From the NCBI GenBank assembly GCA_947462175.1, contig CANHOE010000208.1, forward strand, positions 1 through 5,316: a DNA stretch of 5,316 nucleotides, given 5' to 3'. A program made the translations under genes and the position numbers. The notes beneath the pieces are model-generated. The model saw only the letters and a list, made by a program, of their open reading frames with translations, did not search any database and was not told the origin of the DNA. Shown here in pieces: positions 1-5,316 of this stretch. Position 1 is the stretch's first letter, and every line of letters begins with the position of its first letter. The stretch is from Burkholderiales bacterium (GTDB lineage: Bacteria; Pseudomonadota; Gammaproteobacteria; Burkholderiales; Burkholderiaceae_C).

Positions 1-785
1 GGGCGGTCATAGCTGAAAAAGACAGCGTTGCCCTTGAGCGGCAGCACACTGAGGTGCGCATCCGGAAACACCGTGGCACCGCCACGCGCGGGTGTGTTGA
101 GGTACATCACTACGCTGGCCACGCGCTGGCCGCCACGCGCCAGCATAGCCGGCGTGCCGGGCTGCTGCGGATCGAAATAGTCGTAGTGCGGCTTGTATTC
201 GGCGTTCGTCCGGTACCGCAGCACCTGCAAGCCTTCGCCGTTTTCCATCGGCCAGTTCAACAGCGCAGCGATGCGTTGCTCGATGCGTGCGCACAGCGGG
301 TTCTCGGCGCGCCCAAAGAACATGCCTTCGCTGGTGCGAGCGTCGTTGACCTCGCTGCCACCGGTGCGCGATTCGACGGTTTCGGATCGCGCCAACCGCG
401 CTGTGGCCAGTTCAATCAGGGCGTCGCATTCCGCATCGGACAACAGGCTCCCGAAAACAACAACGCGCGGGTTCAGCAAACTTGCCAAGACGTGAACGCC
501 ACCCGCAGCGGCGACTGTCGAGGTCTGTGGCGAATCGAAGCGATACAACAGGCTGCCATCCGCAGACATCGGCTCAGGCACCCGCACGGGTGGCGGCAGG
601 CCTTGCGCCTGGGCCTGCTCGACCAGGTACCCACGCAAGGTGTCTTCAAGCGCCTGCTCGGCCACCTCGATCGACCAGCCGCTGTCGCGCATCGCCTGCA
701 ACACGACCTCCGGCGCCTGGCCAGCGCTCGCCTGCTCGACGATCCAGCATCTCAGCTCAGGCGTGATCTGCTGGGCTGCGGACAT
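1..785 (-). CDS. 2-oxoglutarate/Fe(II)-dependent dioxygenase, prolyl 4-hydroxylase family (3' end cut off)
   Basis: Family role: uses Fe(II), O2 and 2-oxoglutarate to hydroxylate a substrate, often a prolyl residue in a protein; the bacterial substrate is usually unknown. The window holds 261 codons from ATG at 785. Residues about 7-55 form a predicted helical N-terminal region (ITPELRCWIVEQ, then APEVVLQAMRDSGW). The catalytic double-stranded beta-helix follows: PRVVVFGSLLSDAECDALI from 106, SETVES and GGSEVNDARTS around 134-151, LQVLRYR at 186-192, the HxD iron motif in EYKPHYDYFDP (H200, D202), GGQRVASVVMYLN from 218 and KGNAVFFSYDR at 251-261. The distal iron His and the 2-oxoglutarate-binding Lys should come just after residue 261, beyond the left edge. 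I expect a full length near 290, so roughly 30-40 residues are missing. No signal peptide is seen, so it is probably cytoplasmic. It starts 9 bases after the yaaA stop, with only a weak GGA near the start, which suggests co-transcription and perhaps translational coupling. Family is secure; substrate unknown. Confidence 0.93.
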   Translation of the reverse strand, partial: MSAAQQITPELRCWIVEQASAGQAPEVVLQAMRDSGWSIEVAEQALEDTLRGYLVEQAQAQGLPPPVRVPEPMSADGSLLYRFDSPQTSTVAAAGGVHVLASLLNPRVVVFGSLLSDAECDALIELATARLARSETVESRTGGSEVNDARTSEGMFFGRAENPLCARIEQRIAALLNWPMENGEGLQVLRYRTNAEYKPHYDYFDPQQPGTPAMLARGGQRVASVVMYLNTPARGGATVFPDAHLSVLPLKGNAVFFSYDR

Positions 786-794
786 TCCGAGAGT

Positions 795-1577
795 TCAGAG
801 CTTGCGCCGGAAGACCAGCCGGTGCGGTTCGGACGAGGCCTCATCGAACGCGTAGCCATCGCTGTCGAATGCCTGCAGCCCTTGTGGCGTCTGCACCCGT
901 TGAGTGACGGCATAGCGCGCCATCAGGCCTCGCGCGCGCTTGGCGAAAAAACTGATGACCTTGTACTGCCCGGACTTCCAATCCTCGAACACGCACTCGA
1001 CGACGCGAGCTTTCAGCCAGCGGTTGCCGGGCGTCGGTTGCACCGCCTTGAAATACTCCTGCGACGCCAGATTGACGATCACAGGTGACGGGTCGGGCTG
1101 CATCTGCTGGTTGATGTGCTGCGCCAGCGCATCGCCCCAGTAGGCGTACAGGTTGTTGCCCCGTGGGTTCGCCAGCGCGGTACCCATTTCCAGCCGGTAG
1201 GGCTGCATCTTGTCGAGCGGACGCAGCAGGCCGTACAGCCCCGACAGAATCAACAGGTGCTTCTGCGCCCATTCGAGATCCGCATCGCTCAGCGTGGATG
1301 CCTCGAGGCCTTCATAGACATCACCATTGAAGGCCAGCACAGCCGGCTTGCTGTTCTTCGCGGTGAATCGTGGCTTCCACACGCCGTAGCGGCCGACGTT
1401 CAAGGCCGCCAGCGGCTCTGACAGATCCATCAGCGCCGCGATGTCGGCAACGCTTTTCGTCTTCAGCAAGTTGATCAGTTCGGCCGACTGCGAGACAAAC
1501 TGGGGTGTGGTGGCATCGGTGGCGCGCGTGGGACTCTCGTAATCAAGCGTCTTGGCGGGGGACAGAAGGAACAACAT
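795..1577 (-). CDS. yaaA: Peroxide stress protein YaaA (UPF0246/DUF328 family)
   Basis: YaaA is a cytoplasmic protein that in E. coli lowers free intracellular iron during hydrogen peroxide stress and so limits Fenton damage to DNA and proteins; the mechanism is not settled, though DNA binding has been reported for the E. coli protein. The 260 residues match the usual family length (E. coli about 258). Family motifs run in order: LLSPAKTLD at 4-12, MDLSEPLAALN at 50-60, AFNGDVYEGL at 82-91, LSGLYGLLRPLDKMQPYR at 111-128, NLASQEYFKAV at 169-179, FFAKRARGLMARY at 210-222 and GYAFD at 241-245. I place the start at ATG 1577 because the family begins MLFLLSPAKT. A GTG at 1613 would add 12 arginine- and histidine-rich residues unlike the family. 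Neither start has a strong Shine-Dalgarno, and a hairpin (1593-1611) lies 15 bases before the ATG. The dioxygenase gene follows after 9 bases, probably in one operon. I find no convincing OxyR or Fur site by eye. Confidence 0.96.
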   Translation of the reverse strand: MLFLLSPAKTLDYESPTRATDATTPQFVSQSAELINLLKTKSVADIAALMDLSEPLAALNVGRYGVWKPRFTAKNSKPAVLAFNGDVYEGLEASTLSDADLEWAQKHLLILSGLYGLLRPLDKMQPYRLEMGTALANPRGNNLYAYWGDALAQHINQQMQPDPSPVIVNLASQEYFKAVQPTPGNRWLKARVVECVFEDWKSGQYKVISFFAKRARGLMARYAVTQRVQTPQGLQAFDSDGYAFDEASSEPHRLVFRRKL

Positions 1578-1592
1578 GGCTCGGGCGCGATG

Positions 1593-1611
1593 GCGGTGGG
1601 GGACACACCGC
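1593..1611 (-). promoter_or_regulatory. Leader hairpin just upstream of yaaA
   Basis: GCGGTG (1593-1598) and CACCGC (1606-1611) form a perfect 6-bp inverted repeat with a 7-base loop. It ends 15 bases before the yaaA ATG, where a ribosome would land, and yaaA has no strong Shine-Dalgarno. It uses the same hexamer as the hairpin at 1626-1646. A regulatory role is inference; in GC-rich DNA a 6-bp stem can arise by chance. Confidence 0.3.
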
Positions 1612-1625
1612 ACTCTATCGAAAGA

Positions 1626-1646
1626 TGCACCGCAGATCGCGGTGCA
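1626..1646 (-). terminator. Hairpin between lipoprotein gene and yaaA, possible weak terminator
   Basis: TGCACCGC (1626-1633) and GCGGTGCA (1639-1646) form a perfect 8-bp, GC-rich stem with a 5-base loop. It lies 35 bases past the lipoprotein stop codon. On the minus strand it is followed by TCTTTCG, a short and imperfect T tract, so intrinsic termination would be weak. It could instead be a leader structure of yaaA or a symmetric binding site. The stem is seen directly; the function is inferred. Confidence 0.45.
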
Positions 1647-1680
1647 CGCACCAAGTTCGTCGCGCCGAGAGGAAGGTGCC

Positions 1681-1872
1681 TTACTTCTTGGCGTCGTCGA
1701 CCGTTTCCTTGATCTTGTCGCCGGCTTTCTCGATCTGGTTACCTGCCTTCTCGGCCGCGTTGTCGACGGCCTTGCCCGCTTTTTCTACGGGCCCTTCCTT
1801 GGGCTGACAAGCCACGACCGCCAACGCGACCATGGCAATGAAGACATACAAACCAGTCTTGGGGTTGACCAT
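1681..1872 (-). CDS. Small lipoprotein with charged EKAG-repeat helix
   Basis: Protein of 63 residues with a lipoprotein signal peptide: K5 is the only charge before a hydrophobic stretch at 8-21 (GLYVFIAMVALAVVA), then a lipobox ending VVAC with the lipidated cysteine at 22. The residue after Cys is Gln, not Asp, so by the E. coli Lol rule the outer membrane is the likelier site. The mature part is about 42 residues, rich in Lys, Glu, Asp and Ala. EKAG recurs at 30, 41 and 48, spaced 11 and 7, which suits one continuous amphipathic helix; it ends KIKETVDDAKK. I chose ATG 1872 because a GGAAGG Shine-Dalgarno lies 7 bases upstream and the signal peptide starts there. An in-frame start at 1929 would add 19 residues that spoil the signal peptide. 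A sigma70-like promoter sits about 75 bases upstream. Short lipoproteins of this kind, some loosely called entericidin-like, are common and mostly uncharacterised in Burkholderiales. I do not recognise a specific gene and assign no function. Confidence 0.88.
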   Translation of the reverse strand: MVNPKTGLYVFIAMVALAVVACQPKEGPVEKAGKAVDNAAEKAGNQIEKAGDKIKETVDDAKK

Positions 1873-1879
1873 GATGAAA

Positions 1880-1885
1880 CCTTCC
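1880..1885 (-). promoter_or_regulatory. Shine-Dalgarno of the lipoprotein gene
   Basis: The minus strand reads GGAAGG, 7 bases before ATG 1872. This is the best ribosome binding site in the window and decides this start over the in-frame start at 1929. It lies partly within a 9-bp inverted repeat whose other arm is at 1975-1983. Confidence 0.8.
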
Positions 1886-1947
1886 GAATTGAGCACCAAC
1901 GGTGCGTGGCCGGCGGCTGAAAACCGCAATAGTGCGAACTGATTGGC

Positions 1948-1976
1948 ACTTTAGGGAGGCATCTGAAGGCTGTCAT
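1948..1976 (-). promoter_or_regulatory. Sigma70-like promoter for the lipoprotein gene
   Basis: On the minus strand, ATGACA (1976-1971, five of six against TTGACA) is followed by a 17-base spacer and TAAAGT (1953-1948, four of six against TATAAT). Transcription would start near 1941, giving a 5' leader of roughly 68 bases before ATG 1872. Spacing and position are both good, but the match was found by eye in a short spacer. Confidence 0.5.
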
Positions 1977-2015
1977 TCGGAAGCTGTGACGCTTTGTTGT
2001 GCGTGCCCTCCTACA

Positions 2016-2062
2016 GCGCAAACATTTGCTCACACGATGAACGATGGCGGTGCCGTTTGCGC
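2016..2062 (-). other. Inverted repeat in the dnaE2 3' region
   Basis: GCGCAAAC (2016-2023) and GTTTGCGC (2055-2062) are perfect 8-base inverted arms around a 31-base loop, starting 11 bases after the dnaE2 stop codon. Smaller overlapping pairs exist: GTTTG (2055-2059) with CAAAC (2064-2068), and GCAA/TTGC within 2019-2029. No T tract follows on the minus strand, so this is not a standard intrinsic terminator. It may be a 3'-end stabilising structure or chance. Confidence 0.3.
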
Positions 2063-2072
2063 CCAAACAAGC

Positions 2073-5316
<3,244 letters not shown>

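Noticed and set aside
54..1088. Plus-strand open frame of 344 codons over the dioxygenase and yaaA
   Set aside because: It overlaps two confidently identified minus-strand genes and their junction, and its product resembles no family.
1931..1950. AGTGC/GCACT inverted repeat overlapping the predicted lipoprotein transcription start
   Set aside because: Only 5 bp with a 10-base loop, which is too weak to call an operator or hairpin without conservation evidence.
2004..2013. AGGAGG-like purine run on the minus strand after dnaE2
   Set aside because: No ATG, GTG or TTG start follows at normal spacing; the nearest ATG is about 27 bases away and opens a frame that clashes with the lipoprotein gene.
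1785..2066. Minus-strand 93-codon open frame in the dnaE2-lipoprotein spacer
   Set aside because: It overlaps the lipoprotein gene in another frame, has no ribosome site at a suitable distance and no recognisable motif.

Overview
The window fits a high-GC betaproteobacterium, most likely of the order Burkholderiales. I infer this from base composition, codon use and protein wording: the DnaE2, YaaA and prolyl-4-hydroxylase-like sequences all read like Burkholderiales homologues. This is recalled family knowledge, not a search result. All four recognisable genes lie on the minus strand, so the genes read from right to left.

Reading in transcription order: (1) 5316-2073 is almost all of dnaE2 (imuC), the error-prone replicative-type polymerase of the SOS mutasome. 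Only the first few codons are cut off at the right edge. (2) 2072-1873 is a 200-base spacer. It holds an 8-bp inverted repeat just after dnaE2, a good sigma70-like promoter (1948-1976) and a clear Shine-Dalgarno for the next gene. (3) 1872-1681 encodes a 63-residue lipoprotein whose mature part is a charged EKAG-repeat helix. (4) 1680-1578 is a 103-base spacer with two hairpins built from the same GCGGTG/CACCGC hexamer. One is a possible weak terminator, the other sits just before the yaaA start. (5) 1577-795 is yaaA, the peroxide-stress/iron-control protein. (6) 785-1 is a 2-oxoglutarate/Fe(II) dioxygenase of the prolyl-4-hydroxylase family. It starts 9 bases after the yaaA stop and runs off the left edge before the distal iron ligand.

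Functionally, dnaE2 is the tail of what is usually an imuA-imuB-dnaE2 damage-tolerance cassette; imuA and imuB would lie beyond the right edge. yaaA and the dioxygenase look like a two-gene operon joining iron control under oxidative stress to an iron-dependent hydroxylase. The lipoprotein appears to be its own transcription unit. I see no mobile element, CRISPR array, tRNA or rRNA. The genes are known families. What is less ordinary is the yaaA-dioxygenase pairing, the repeat lipoprotein and the intergenic inverted repeats.
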